16,284 nt of DNA from Spirochaetia bacterium (GCA_026002305.1 BOBI01000036.1:1-16284), one strand, 5' to 3'; shown: positions 6,031-14,396, counted from the first letter of the stretch. The notes: generated from the letters alone by a model not told the origin. Made by a program: numbers and translations.

Positions 6031-7233
6031 TTATGTTAATTCAAGAAAACATTCCGTTAAAAAGGCGTTTAGAAAAAGCAGGCCGTTTTTTGTCAGGGCA
6101 ATCCTGTCGTTTTGCACGAGCGCCCCATTTCCGCCGCGCTGCCGCCACCTGCGGTATGTTTTTGGTATTACATCCGAAATGCCGACACCAAAGCGCTCTT
6201 TAAACAAGATTTCATCGGGGCCGCCGCAATAACGAAAACCCATCATAAGGCTTTCTTTTATCAGGGTAGCCCTGTCCAGCTTTTCAATTTCCGCAGGCGG
6301 ATGCGAGGAAGGCGGTGTTGAAATATATGCCTCAATATTGGGTTTGATTGTGCGCCTTATTCCGTAAATCCCATTGTCCCGTTTGTAAATAATTGTGCCT
6401 GTAGCTCCGGCCCCCGCCCCAAGCCAGTTGCCCATTCGCCAATAATTTATATTATGTGCCGACTCTTTTTGATAGGGGGCAAAGTTAGAAACCTCATACT
6501 GATGGTATCCGTTGTTTTCCAGCATATCGCGGCCCGCAATCCATATTTTGGCGGCTTCATCCCCGGACGGTAACAAAAAACCGCCGTCTGAAACTTTTTG
6601 TTCAAGAGGCGTGCCTGTTTCAACACAAAGGTCGTAAAGCGAAATATGGGCGGGTTTATAGGATAAGGCTTTGGTTATGTCATTTAACAGAATGTTGCGG
6701 TCCGCGCTGCCGCCTGATAGTAAATCAAGCGAAAAGGCTCCGGCGTAATATTTGTTAAGCAGTTCCAAACCCCGCTCAAGCGCCTCCTGAGTCGTACGCC
6801 GTCCTATGGCACGGCGCGCCGCCTCGTTAAAAGACTGCACACCAAGGCTAATGCGCGTAACACCGGCGGCACGGCAAACATTCAAGAAAGCCTCGTCTGT
6901 AGATTCCGCGTTAACTTCCACAGTCCATTCGGTACACTTGTTTGGCAGGACTCCGGCAATACATGAAAAAAGTTTTTCCGTCCTCGCCGCGCCTAACAGC
7001 GATGGCGAACCGCCGCCTGAATAAACCGTCGGCACGTTTGTTATTTTTAATATACTTTCATTTGCGTTATTCGATTGCTCCGGGCCGGCAAGCTGTGTTT
7101 TGATGTCATCGCATAACACATCAACATACCTGTCAAGAATTGGATCGTCTGAAAAAGAGGGAATGGAATAAAAACCGCAGTAATCGCACTTTCGGGCGCA
7201 GAAAGGAATGTGTATGTAAAGTGAAGTGGTCAT
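6031..7233 (-). CDS. hemW: HemW-like radical SAM protein (formerly annotated coproporphyrinogen III oxidase-like)
   Basis: 400 residues, usual for HemW. It opens with SLYIHIPFCARKCDYCGFYS, giving the CxxxCxxC cluster ligands Cys12, Cys16 and Cys19. The further Cys of true HemN (CxC after the third ligand) is absent, which favours HemW, a haem-binding chaperone, over coproporphyrinogen dehydrogenase. YSGGGSPSLL (SAM binding), the RISLGVQSFN strand, the HNINYW motif with GAGAGATG after it, and a winged-helix C-terminal region agree with the family. AGGCAGGG lies just upstream of the ATG at 7233. It follows the RgpF-like gene by 32 bases and precedes the NrdG2-type gene by 21, so all three are probably co-transcribed. 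Assignment to HemW rests on motifs; the haem-binding function in this organism is inferred. Confidence 0.88.
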   Translation of the reverse strand: MTTSLYIHIPFCARKCDYCGFYSIPSFSDDPILDRYVDVLCDDIKTQLAGPEQSNNANESILKITNVPTVYSGGGSPSLLGAARTEKLFSCIAGVLPNKCTEWTVEVNAESTDEAFLNVCRAAGVTRISLGVQSFNEAARRAIGRRTTQEALERGLELLNKYYAGAFSLDLLSGGSADRNILLNDITKALSYKPAHISLYDLCVETGTPLEQKVSDGGFLLPSGDEAAKIWIAGRDMLENNGYHQYEVSNFAPYQKESAHNINYWRMGNWLGAGAGATGTIIYKRDNGIYGIRRTIKPNIEAYISTPPSSHPPAEIEKLDRATLIKESLMMGFRYCGGPDEILFKERFGVGISDVIPKTYRRWRQRGGNGALVQNDRIALTKNGLLFLNAFLTECFLELT

Positions 7234-7265
7234 GGCGTACCCTGCCTTTAAAACTGTAAAGAAAA

Positions 7266-8681
7266 CTACTTGCCTTTTAACAAATGATATACTTTTTTAA
7301 GACATTTCCAAACCGGAGCGGGTATTATTCGTTTAAATAAAATTTTAAGAAGCCTCTCTGTACTCATATTATTTTCAAAAGGATTATTTTTTAAATTGCT
7401 GTCGCTTCGAATCATATAATAAAAATTGTTAAGTTCCATTCGCGCGTAATTACCGGATAAAAGCCATGCCGTATAATAGAGTGCACCCTGCGCCAGGGCT
7501 TTCGTTCTAACACAAAATACATCATAATGTGGCGGAGGCGCTACAAGAAATCCAAGCCTTTCATTCTGTTCAAACAACGCAATAACATTTGCGATAAAAC
7601 TTTTGTCTGCAAAAATATTTTCAGAAGCAGTTTTTTTGTCGTGCGCAAAACAAACATAGTCGTATTGGTTAACATAAGTTTTTACACTGTCTAATAAGGC
7701 GCCCTTTTCCATTCCGCTGTTATTTATCAAAATAACTTTGCTGTTAATACCTGCATTACGGCAGGCATTCCCGGTAGTTGAGCCGTTTACAATATAATTT
7801 AATTGAAGCTGCTGCCTAATACCGTCCATACTTTTCGTTCGTAATAAATTATCCCAGATCATGTTAAGATCGTAGTTTGTTCTACCGCGTATGTAATTAT
7901 AAAGTTCCAACGGCGCATCGCTTGCATGGTTGTTTATGAATTCGTTGTAGTCACTACAGAATGTTCTTCGCTTTACCAGCGGACACCGGCGATTTGCTAC
8001 CAGTTCTTTTGGAAGGAACATAAGGGGATAATTTGTGCGTGATGTCAGATCGTCTGAATTTATATAAACAGCGCTCTTAAATCCTGCACCTTCAAATGTT
8101 CTGGTAAAGACCGCCTCGTTCTTGAAAACAGCATCGTCATAAGTTTTTATGCGATTTCGCAAATTTATCCAATATTTATTAAAACAATCCTGCAAAAACA
8201 TACTTTTGCGCACACAAATAAAATATGTTTGAATGTGCACAGGAATATTTTCCAGAGTAATTTTAGACAGGGGAATATTTATATTTCCATTGCCATGATG
8301 CTTTGTAATCCCCCAAAAATCCATATCACGTTTGTTCATTATGTCAAACATTTCTTTAAAGGGATAAAACGGCCCGTAACAGGTGTCATTCATAAGCAGG
8401 AGTTCATCGTATTCTTTTAGTTTACCATAGCCGATATGTTTAAGCCCCGCGTCCCATGCTAAAACATCAAAGCCTATGTTTTTGCGCACTAAAATTTCAT
8501 CTGCAGGAATATCAAGTTTATCTCTGCCTGATTGTTGAAGTTCACCATTTACAACCACAAGAAGAAATTTTATATTTTGCTTTAGATCATTTAATTGATA
8601 CATAATGTAATCGTCGATAATTCCCTGTTTATCATAGACAACATAAATAGCGGCACGCTTGCAGCCGGATTCAAGTATCAT
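7266..8681 (-). CDS. RgpF-like (rhamnan synthesis F family) polysaccharide biosynthesis protein
   Basis: 471 residues. The N-terminal ~210 residues match the RgpF family pattern: RAAIYVVYDKQGIIDDYIMY at 9-28, FLLVVVNGE, then RKNIGFDVLAWDAGLKHIG (67-84), YDELLLMNDTCYGPFYPFKE (91-110) and DFWGITKHH, followed by QTYFICVRKSMFL. RgpF proteins take part in assembly of rhamnose-containing or related surface polysaccharides and are thought to act as glycosyltransferases on the cytoplasmic side. The C-terminal half (about 260-471) has no clear match and ends in a basic, amphipathic tail (KILFKRIIPAPVWKCLKKVY) that could contact the membrane. The start ATG (8681-8679) overlaps the stop of the upstream HAD-RgpF gene by one base (TAATG), a sign of translational coupling and of joint function. 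The sugar transferred is not predictable. Confidence 0.8.
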   Translation of the reverse strand: MILESGCKRAAIYVVYDKQGIIDDYIMYQLNDLKQNIKFLLVVVNGELQQSGRDKLDIPADEILVRKNIGFDVLAWDAGLKHIGYGKLKEYDELLLMNDTCYGPFYPFKEMFDIMNKRDMDFWGITKHHGNGNINIPLSKITLENIPVHIQTYFICVRKSMFLQDCFNKYWINLRNRIKTYDDAVFKNEAVFTRTFEGAGFKSAVYINSDDLTSRTNYPLMFLPKELVANRRCPLVKRRTFCSDYNEFINNHASDAPLELYNYIRGRTNYDLNMIWDNLLRTKSMDGIRQQLQLNYIVNGSTTGNACRNAGINSKVILINNSGMEKGALLDSVKTYVNQYDYVCFAHDKKTASENIFADKSFIANVIALFEQNERLGFLVAPPPHYDVFCVRTKALAQGALYYTAWLLSGNYARMELNNFYYMIRSDSNLKNNPFENNMSTERLLKILFKRIIPAPVWKCLKKVYHLLKGK

Positions 8682-11509
8682 TATTTTTTTCCAATAGACA
8701 CAATGCGTTTAGCTGCCCTAAATAGTTTACCTGCCAAAGCAGAACGCAAACTTCCTTTTGGAAATAACCGCCTTATAACATCGGCTAACTTTAGTGCATA
8801 GCGGTATGTGCGCGAGTTGATAATTTGCCGGACGTTTTGCGAAGGGCAAATTTGGCTGCCTGACATTTGATCATAATAATTTCTTTGATAAAATTCTGAA
8901 ACCAATGTACCGTTTGTTAAATACAACCGCGTCTTAAAGCCTTTAAGACCGGCAATATAAGACGGCAAGCGTTCAATAGCGTGCGCCAATGTTCCGCCTG
9001 TTCCAACAGGCTCTTCCGGAAAGTCATTATATGAAATAGTGCCGCAAAGTAGTTTTTCCAATGCCTCTGGTCTATACCAGAACATAGTTCCGGCAGAAAA
9101 TAAAACTTCATTCCTTGCGGCAACCTGCGGCAAATTTAGTTTTGCTAATAATTTTGAAATTATATGTTCTTCCTGCATTGGTGTATGCTCATTATTAAAG
9201 TGAATATCAAATATATCTTTAATCATAGGAGGATATACTATCCCGATGGTGCTATCTTCTTTAAATAATTTCATAATATCTATTGCGGCTTCGGGCGAAA
9301 TCAAATTATTATAAAGATAATCTTTCCATTTCCGGTTAAAGTCGGAAAAATGAAATGATTTTTTTGTATGTATATGACAAAATACATCATAGCGCTTATG
9401 AATATCCCTCATTTCAATAATCCATGGCGCTACATCCCGTCCGCGGTTCGGTGTAATTATAACATTTGTTTGATTCAAAGCCGGAAGCAGACGTTTTGAA
9501 AAAACTGAAATAACAATATCTTTGCATAAAAGGTTTGTTACGGTTATATGCAAATCAAACGGGTAAGGAAAGTCCGCAAGTAAGGAAATGAATTCGGGAT
9601 ACATTTCTGCATAATAAAGATGCAGGTGAATACCGATATTAAAATCGCAGCCTTGTTTGTTTTTTTCCGGTGTCTTTAAAAAAGTGCTGTCTAAAAAAAG
9701 ACTGCCTTTAAACACATTGGCTGTATAATTTAAAGATAGTTTATTTAATAACGTCTCATTATAATGCGCTTTACCCATATAATCTTCATAGATCACATTT
9801 GAAAAGAGATTTATACTTTGGTCTTTTGCATCATATAAATGGGAGGAAAGATTATCAAAAACACTCCGTACATTTACATCAGTTAAAGCGGAAAGATAAT
9901 TTTTAAATTTATTACAAAAACATTTTACAAATTCTAGAATCCCATTTTGCACAGTGGTAATGCTTTTTATAGTATCCTCATTGATTGTTTCACCCTCATC
10001 AACAACAGGCTTACCATGTTCATAACCTGTACACGATTTCTCGGTAGAAGAAAAACATTCTTCAAAAAGTAAATTATACGGAAGAACGGTAACTACATCG
10101 TTAACCAAGACTAATGTTTTTGTTTTATTATTTTTGTCAAATACAGTATTATTATTTTGTTCTTTTAAAGATTTGTCTTTATCGAACCGCGTTTCCCAAA
10201 GGTAAATCTTGTCTACTTTTTTACCGGTTAATTTAACGAGCGAATCCGAAACCGAACCTGAATAACCGGTATCATAAACCAAGACGCGATTTTCATGTTC
10301 AAATTGTTTGCTAAAATAATCAACCGCCTCTTTCTTTCGTGTTTTAAGCGCCGTCTCCAGTTTCTGAATATCGTTAATCGATTCCGCAATGGTCGCTTCA
10401 CCCCCTTTAAAGAATTCAGAAATACCAACGGATTTAAACGCAAATTCAAACGAATTATTAAACGTTTTTATCTTATTCTTATATATGGATTCCACAAACT
10501 TAAACGCGTCTCCATCATAATCTGAAATGGAAAGCGCTTTGCGTCCGCAATAAATGTATTTTCCTTCAATGCCTTTGTGCAGAATATTCCGCACGTATTC
10601 ATATACGGTATAAGGCAAGTACCCGTCCCGCGATGTAAAAAATACATTGGAATAATTTTCTTGAATCTCTTTTGACTGTAAAATATATAATGCGGTTGAA
10701 AGCGCTATCGGGCCAAGATAGTAAAACCCAAAGTCAAAAAAATTAGTATATTTTTTGTTATACTTTGATTTAAGACATTCTTCTTCATTAAAGGTATAGC
10801 CTAAAATTATTGATGAGGTTCCGCTGCTTACAGCATTATTCTTTTTCGGTAAAAAAGCCGGTGTATAGTGATAGGCAATAATACCTTTATTAAGCGGAAT
10901 TAAATAATCCGACTGCTCGTTATCGCCTATATGCAGCATTTCACAGGGTTGTATATTTTCCAGTCTAAGAATTTCATCATAAAGGGTTCCGTCATCTTTT
11001 CTTTTACCAAAATCAATGGAAACATACAATTCATCATAAGTAATTTGTAATTTATCCAATATTTTTTTTATTATGCCGCAGGGCAGGTACATATCGGATG
11101 TAAGGATTATTTTTTTTTCGCTGTTCCTTGCGTTTTTAATAATGTCATAAACAGCATCATTCCGGCTTGATAAATCTACCTCAAGAGCGGCTTCACGTTC
11201 TTTCATTACCTCCATTTGTTTTTCAGTAAGGGATAGTTCTTTTGATATTTCAGAGTATATCATACCGAGTGAAATATTCCTGACACCCCGGGCTTTGATA
11301 AGTTTTTGTTCGGCATTGGCCCTGACCGTCGAGAAACAAATTGATGAACCGGTATCTATGTTATTACGGTAATAATCATCAAGCAGAAAAAAAATATCCG
11401 CAGGTTTTAAAACAGGGCGCAGTACCAACGTGTCAAAAATATCAACAGAAATTATTTTTATTTTTTCGTCTGACAATATTTGTTCAAACATCATTAGTTC
11501 CGTCATCAT
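8681..11509 (-). CDS. HAD-superfamily domain fused to RgpF-like domain; polysaccharide biosynthesis
   Basis: 942 residues in three parts. Residues ~17-220 are a HAD-like phosphatase domain: motif I VDIFDTLVLRP (Asp23, Asp26), motif II ILTSDMYLP (Thr138), Lys/Arg-rich motif III near 169-171 and acidic motif IV HIGDNEQSD (195-201). Residues ~255-480 form a segment with FFTSRDGYLPY (290-300) and VLVYDTGYSGSV (409-420), a combination found next to such HAD domains in glycan-locus proteins. From ~620 the chain is an RgpF domain: IGIHLHLYYAEMYPEF, IITPNRGRDVAPWI (684-697), CHIHTKKSFH and VLFSAGTMFWYRPEAL. The product probably dephosphorylates or senses a sugar intermediate and transfers sugars in surface polysaccharide assembly. 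The ATG at 11509 has a promoter-like TATAAT only 7 bases before it; Met6 or Met7 are alternative starts. The gene is the first of the minus-strand run. Confidence 0.8.
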   Translation of the reverse strand: MMTELMMFEQILSDEKIKIISVDIFDTLVLRPVLKPADIFFLLDDYYRNNIDTGSSICFSTVRANAEQKLIKARGVRNISLGMIYSEISKELSLTEKQMEVMKEREAALEVDLSSRNDAVYDIIKNARNSEKKIILTSDMYLPCGIIKKILDKLQITYDELYVSIDFGKRKDDGTLYDEILRLENIQPCEMLHIGDNEQSDYLIPLNKGIIAYHYTPAFLPKKNNAVSSGTSSIILGYTFNEEECLKSKYNKKYTNFFDFGFYYLGPIALSTALYILQSKEIQENYSNVFFTSRDGYLPYTVYEYVRNILHKGIEGKYIYCGRKALSISDYDGDAFKFVESIYKNKIKTFNNSFEFAFKSVGISEFFKGGEATIAESINDIQKLETALKTRKKEAVDYFSKQFEHENRVLVYDTGYSGSVSDSLVKLTGKKVDKIYLWETRFDKDKSLKEQNNNTVFDKNNKTKTLVLVNDVVTVLPYNLLFEECFSSTEKSCTGYEHGKPVVDEGETINEDTIKSITTVQNGILEFVKCFCNKFKNYLSALTDVNVRSVFDNLSSHLYDAKDQSINLFSNVIYEDYMGKAHYNETLLNKLSLNYTANVFKGSLFLDSTFLKTPEKNKQGCDFNIGIHLHLYYAEMYPEFISLLADFPYPFDLHITVTNLLCKDIVISVFSKRLLPALNQTNVIITPNRGRDVAPWIIEMRDIHKRYDVFCHIHTKKSFHFSDFNRKWKDYLYNNLISPEAAIDIMKLFKEDSTIGIVYPPMIKDIFDIHFNNEHTPMQEEHIISKLLAKLNLPQVAARNEVLFSAGTMFWYRPEALEKLLCGTISYNDFPEEPVGTGGTLAHAIERLPSYIAGLKGFKTRLYLTNGTLVSEFYQRNYYDQMSGSQICPSQNVRQIINSRTYRYALKLADVIRRLFPKGSLRSALAGKLFRAAKRIVSIGKK

Positions 11510-11516
11510 TTGGTCA

Positions 11517-11546
11517 ATTATATTTTTTTTAAGGGGGTAATAACAA
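11517..11546 (-). promoter_or_regulatory. Candidate promoter for the HAD-RgpF operon
   Basis: On the minus strand, TTGTTA (11546-11541) and a perfect TATAAT (11522-11517) are 18 bases apart. Initiation would fall near 11510, at or next to the annotated ATG, so the message would be leaderless or start at a later methionine (11494 or 11491). The 102-bp divergent gap to thiI is the only intergenic space upstream of the run, which supports a promoter here. Confidence 0.45.
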
Positions 11547-11611
11547 GGGAGCGAACTTCCGCTTTAAGGCGGCATCTTTACTCAAACCGCAAACAAGGAT
11601 TAAATATTCGT

Positions 11612-12817
11612 GTGTTCTACTTATTAAAACTTGGTGAGCTTTGTTTAAAGGGCGGTAACCGCAGGCAATTTGAGAGGGTGCTGCAGGCTAATCTGGCCGC
11701 CATGCTGCGTGGGACAAAGGCGGTTCTGAACAGCACGGACGGGCGGTTTTATGTTACCTGCGAGGATGAAGCCGCCGCGCGTGTAGAGGATATTTTGAAT
11801 CATCTTGCGGGGATTACAGGCTGGGCGCGCGCCAATAAATGCGAAAAAACCGAAAGCGCGATGCTGGAAGCGGTTAAAAACGAGGCGCGCTTCTGTTTTG
11901 AAAAGGGGGCGCGCTCCTTTAAGATTGAGGCGAGGCGCAGCGATAAGGGTTTTCCCCTTTCCTCCTACGAAATCTGCCGCATTGCCGGAGAGGCTGTTAC
12001 GGCGGATTTGCCTGATTTTAAGGTTGATGTTCACAATCCTCCCGTCGTTATCAACGTGGAGATACGCGAAAAGTGTTTTGTTTACGGCTACACCCACAAG
12101 GGGATTCGGGGGCTGCCGCCCGGGACGGCGGGACGGGGGCTTTTACTGTTATCGGGCGGCATTGATTCGCCGGTTGCCGGTTTTTTGATGGCGCTGCGAG
12201 GTATGCACATAGACGCGGTTTATTTCCACGCATACCCTTATACTTCACACGAGGCGCGGGCGAAAGTGGTCTCCCTTGCGGGAATTATCGGGCGGTATTC
12301 TATGGGGATAAGCCTTTACACGATTAATTTTACGGCCGTGCAGATGCGGATAAAAGAAGCGGCGCCGGAGCCTTGGTCCACGGTGTTGCTGCGTATGGCC
12401 ATGATGGAGGCTGCCTCGATTTTGGCGCGCGCGCGGCATTGCAAATGCCTTATCACAGGCGAAAGCCTTTCGCAGGTGGCAAGCCAAACAATCGAAAACA
12501 TAGCTTGTACGTCAGGCAAGGCATTTTGCACGGTGCTGCGTCCTCTAATCGGCATGGATAAAGAGGATATAACAAAAATAGCTACCGGAATCGGTACCTA
12601 CGAAACATCAATTTTGCCCTACCCTGATTGCTGCGTGTTATTCAGCCCCGAACATCCGGTTTTACGGGGAAAGGTGCCGGAAGCAAATGATTTATACGAT
12701 AATTTGAACCTTACCCCCCTTATTGATAAGGCAATCAGAGAAAAAACGGTCGAAAAATGCGGCTTCCACACCGGCGGGCTTCCAAGAAACGGCTTACCAT
12801 CAGATGGTGTTCTTTAG
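11612..12817 (+). CDS. thiI: tRNA sulfurtransferase ThiI (4-thiouridine synthesis and thiazole sulfur donation), rhodanese-less form
   Basis: About 401 residues from the GTG at 11612. The start was chosen because FYLLKLGELCLKGGNRRQFE is the usual ThiI N-terminus and AAGGA lies at 11595-11599; an in-frame ATG at 11510 would add 34 unrelated residues. Order: N-terminal ferredoxin-like region, THUMP RNA-binding domain (about 60-165), then the PP-loop adenylation motif LLLLSGGIDSPVAGF (SGGIDS at 181-186) and ITGESLSQVASQT (about 281-293). Cys340/Cys341 in PYPDCCVLFSPEHP match the position of the conserved cysteine of the B. subtilis type. There is no C-terminal rhodanese domain, as in many ThiI proteins that take persulfide from a dedicated cysteine desulfurase. 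It acts in the cytoplasm: ATP-activated U8 of tRNA is thiolated, and sulfur may be passed to ThiS for thiamine. It is divergent from the glycan operon. Confidence 0.92.
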   Translation: MFYLLKLGELCLKGGNRRQFERVLQANLAAMLRGTKAVLNSTDGRFYVTCEDEAAARVEDILNHLAGITGWARANKCEKTESAMLEAVKNEARFCFEKGARSFKIEARRSDKGFPLSSYEICRIAGEAVTADLPDFKVDVHNPPVVINVEIREKCFVYGYTHKGIRGLPPGTAGRGLLLLSGGIDSPVAGFLMALRGMHIDAVYFHAYPYTSHEARAKVVSLAGIIGRYSMGISLYTINFTAVQMRIKEAAPEPWSTVLLRMAMMEAASILARARHCKCLITGESLSQVASQTIENIACTSGKAFCTVLRPLIGMDKEDITKIATGIGTYETSILPYPDCCVLFSPEHPVLRGKVPEANDLYDNLNLTPLIDKAIREKTVEKCGFHTGGLPRNGLPSDGVL

Positions 12818-12864
12818 GTAACTAGATAACTATCGGTTATAATTTTGATTGCACAACGCGCTAG

Positions 12865-12893
12865 TTGATTCTTTAGGAAAAATACCATTATCA
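12865..12893 (+). promoter_or_regulatory. Candidate promoter for the outer-membrane protein gene
   Basis: TTGATT (12865-12870) and TTATCA (12888-12893) are 17 bases apart, about 39 bases before the ATG. A stronger-looking -10 box, TATAAT at 12838-12843, has only a weak -35 (TTTAGG or TTAGGT, spacing 18-19). Either or both may serve the gene. Confidence 0.3.
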
Positions 12894-12920
12894 TCAAGGA
12901 GCTGTTTACAGCTAAAAAAT

Positions 12921-12926
12921 AGGAGG
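12921..12926 (+). promoter_or_regulatory. Strong ribosome binding site
   Basis: A perfect AGGAGG is placed 5 bases before the ATG at 12932, by far the best such site in the window. Just upstream is a small AGCTG-TTTA-CAGCT stem (12900-12913). Together with the signal peptide this suggests an abundantly made protein. Confidence 0.8.
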
Positions 12927-12931
12927 TTGCA

Positions 12932-13714
12932 ATGAAAAAATTATTTGCACTTATTACAGTAGCTGCCGTGGTAGGCACGGCAGCTTTCGCACAGGAAGTG
13001 AAAAGCCAAAAAGATGGCCTATTTAGTGTGGGGTTAGGAGCGGTGGGTTCGGTAATTTCGTCCGGCTACACATTGAATTATGCCCAGGATCAACCCGGCA
13101 TAAACTCTTTAGCCGGTGAGACAAGCAATTCAACATACAAAAAAAAGTCTTACACAAACAGTTATGGTGATTTTGGCGGCTTTGTTTTTTTTGATGCCAC
13201 GTATGCGGAAGTCGACGTTTTATTCGGCGGTTCAAACGGCTTAAAAATTGGTACTGAACCTGTTTCAGAATTTAAATTAGGCTTTGCCGTTTACGGTAAA
13301 TACCCTATCAAAATGGGAGACAAGGGTTTAAAAATCGTGCCGCAGGTAGGAATTCAATACGACTTGGTTTTAGGGGCATGGGATTCCTTGGGAAAAGCAG
13401 TGGCGGACGGTAACCTTTCAAACGGAACAGGTATAATAGGTTTGGGTTCCGACGGTAATTCTAAAGCATATAAAGTTATCGATTTAAGTACGCTCCAAAT
13501 AAAAATTGGTGTGGGCGCGGACTTTCCACTTGCCGGAAGGTTCTACCTGACCGGACGCTACATTTTTGGTATAGGTATTAACAGCTTATATGAACAAGGC
13601 ATTGTTGACGGGAATAAAAAACTTAATGAAACAAGGGCGGAAGCTGCCAAGGTCGATTATTCTATCTTTACCACAAGCTCAACGCTAAGACTCGGTGTCG
13701 GCTTTCAATTTTAA
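12932..13714 (+). CDS. Predicted outer-membrane beta-barrel protein
   Basis: 260 residues. Residues 1-20 are a standard signal peptide (MKKLFALITVAAVVGTAAFA) with cleavage by signal peptidase I expected before Gln21. The mature protein alternates polar and non-polar residues in ~10-residue runs typical of barrel strands, for example GFAVYGKYPIKMG, LKIVPQVGIQYDLVLG, LQIKIGVGADF and RFYLTGRYIFGIG. It ends in TLRLGVGFQF, with a C-terminal Phe as recognised by the BAM insertion machinery. The size suits an 8-10-stranded barrel. Small barrel proteins like this are common in treponemes, but I cannot name a specific family or substrate. The very strong ribosome binding site suggests high expression. 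Only a weak AT-rich stem-loop follows the stop. Confidence 0.8.
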   Translation: MKKLFALITVAAVVGTAAFAQEVKSQKDGLFSVGLGAVGSVISSGYTLNYAQDQPGINSLAGETSNSTYKKKSYTNSYGDFGGFVFFDATYAEVDVLFGGSNGLKIGTEPVSEFKLGFAVYGKYPIKMGDKGLKIVPQVGIQYDLVLGAWDSLGKAVADGNLSNGTGIIGLGSDGNSKAYKVIDLSTLQIKIGVGADFPLAGRFYLTGRYIFGIGINSLYEQGIVDGNKKLNETRAEAAKVDYSIFTTSSTLRLGVGFQF

Positions 13715-13738
13715 AATGTGTGTCATAAACATTTTTTT
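13713..13738 (+). terminator. Weak candidate terminator after the outer-membrane protein gene
   Basis: AAAATGT (13713-13719) and ACATTTT (13729-13735) can pair across a 9-base loop and run into three more T residues. The stem is AT-only apart from one G-C pair, so efficiency would be low. Confidence 0.3.
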
Positions 13739-13767
13739 CTGCCTTTAACACAAAAACGGCGTGCGGT
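13729..13767. repeat. Dispersed intergenic repeat R1, copy 2
   Basis: Near-identical to 3431-3467 (CTGCCTTTAACACAAAAACG then GCGTGCGGT). It begins inside the T-run that follows the outer-membrane protein gene. Confidence 0.75.
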
Positions 13768-13810
13768 ATGGTCTACAAAAACATTTTTATTTCTGTGTTA
13801 CAAACAAAAA

Positions 13811-14024
13811 CGGTAAAAGGTCAAAGAACCTATAGCTCCGCGTTAGTGCTATCCGGCCGTTATCTTTTCTTTGACCGCCAGAAGCAGTTTAACCGGCATG
13901 ACGCAGGAGCGTATTGGATTTAAGAACATAGAAAAACAGCGGTAGCTGTTTCCCCCATTCGTACCAGCTAACCCGAACAAATACATCCTTCACGCTACGC
14001 TATAGAACCTTTGACCTTTTACCG
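13811..14024. repeat. MITE-like element or structured RNA with inverted ends (~214 bp)
   Basis: CGGTAAAAGGTCAAAG at 13811-13826 is exactly inverted at 14009-14024, and the match extends inward through CTATAG (13830-13835 against 14000-14005) with a few mismatches. A second, internal pairing is possible: GGTCAAAGAA (13819-13828) with TTCTTTGACC (13867-13876). The interior has no open frame of note. The element interrupts the run of dispersed repeats (R1 before it, R3 fragment after it), while the related spacer at 3467-3587 has different sequence between R1 and R2. It may be a non-autonomous mobile element or encode a folded RNA; neither can be proved from one copy. Confidence 0.5.
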
Positions 14025-14032
14025 CCTTTTTG

Positions 14033-14396
14033 AACAAAAGCAGAAAAAACGTTTTTGACACTAACATAGGGAATACAGAAGATGCTACTGCCTCGGTCAA
14101 GTGAGCTACAGAAAAAATATTTCTTGCGCTTTATTAACTATTTGCAAAAGCTGCACGCCACATAAACCGCACGCCGCCTCTACCACAAAAGCAGAAACAA
14201 AAGCGCTTGACACTAACATAGAGAAGAAACAGGCAGCCCCTGTCCATTCCGCAATGGAACCTGCGAGCGTTTGCATCATAGTACCAATTTCAGAACTAAA
14301 TGCACCTCTGTTTTGCCGGGTAATTAGGCCAAAGGGCACGCGCTACATAAGCCGTACGCCGTCTCTACCACAAAAGCAGAAAAAACGCTTTTGCGC
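14033..14396. repeat. Cluster of R3 repeats, with R2 copy 2
   Basis: Three R3 copies lie in direct orientation: a 3' part at 14033-14080 (CAAAAGCAG, AAAAACG, TTTTTGACACTAACATAGGG), a full copy at 14161-14228 and a third at 14346-14396 that diverges after GCAGAAAAAACGCTTTTG. R2 (CGGTCAAGTGAGCTACAG) is at 14094-14146, as at 3587. The stretch 14229-14345 is non-repeated, contains a small CCATT-CCGC-AATGG stem, and has no convincing gene on either strand. Confidence 0.65.

Noticed and set aside
12796..12808. ACCATC-A-GATGGT palindrome at the end of thiI as a terminator
   Set aside because: The loop would be one base, the realistic stem is 4-5 bp, and it is inside the coding region with only a short T-run after it.
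13836..14000. Integron attC-like recombination site inside the inverted-repeat element
   Set aside because: Although GTTA- and TAAC-type words occur, they do not form the paired R'/R'' core sites in the right arrangement, and no cassette genes or integrase are seen.
14106..14339. 77-codon minus-strand open frame in the repeat spacer
   Set aside because: It spans the R2 and R3 repeats, lacks a ribosome binding site and has no recognised domain; it is most likely a by-product of repeats.
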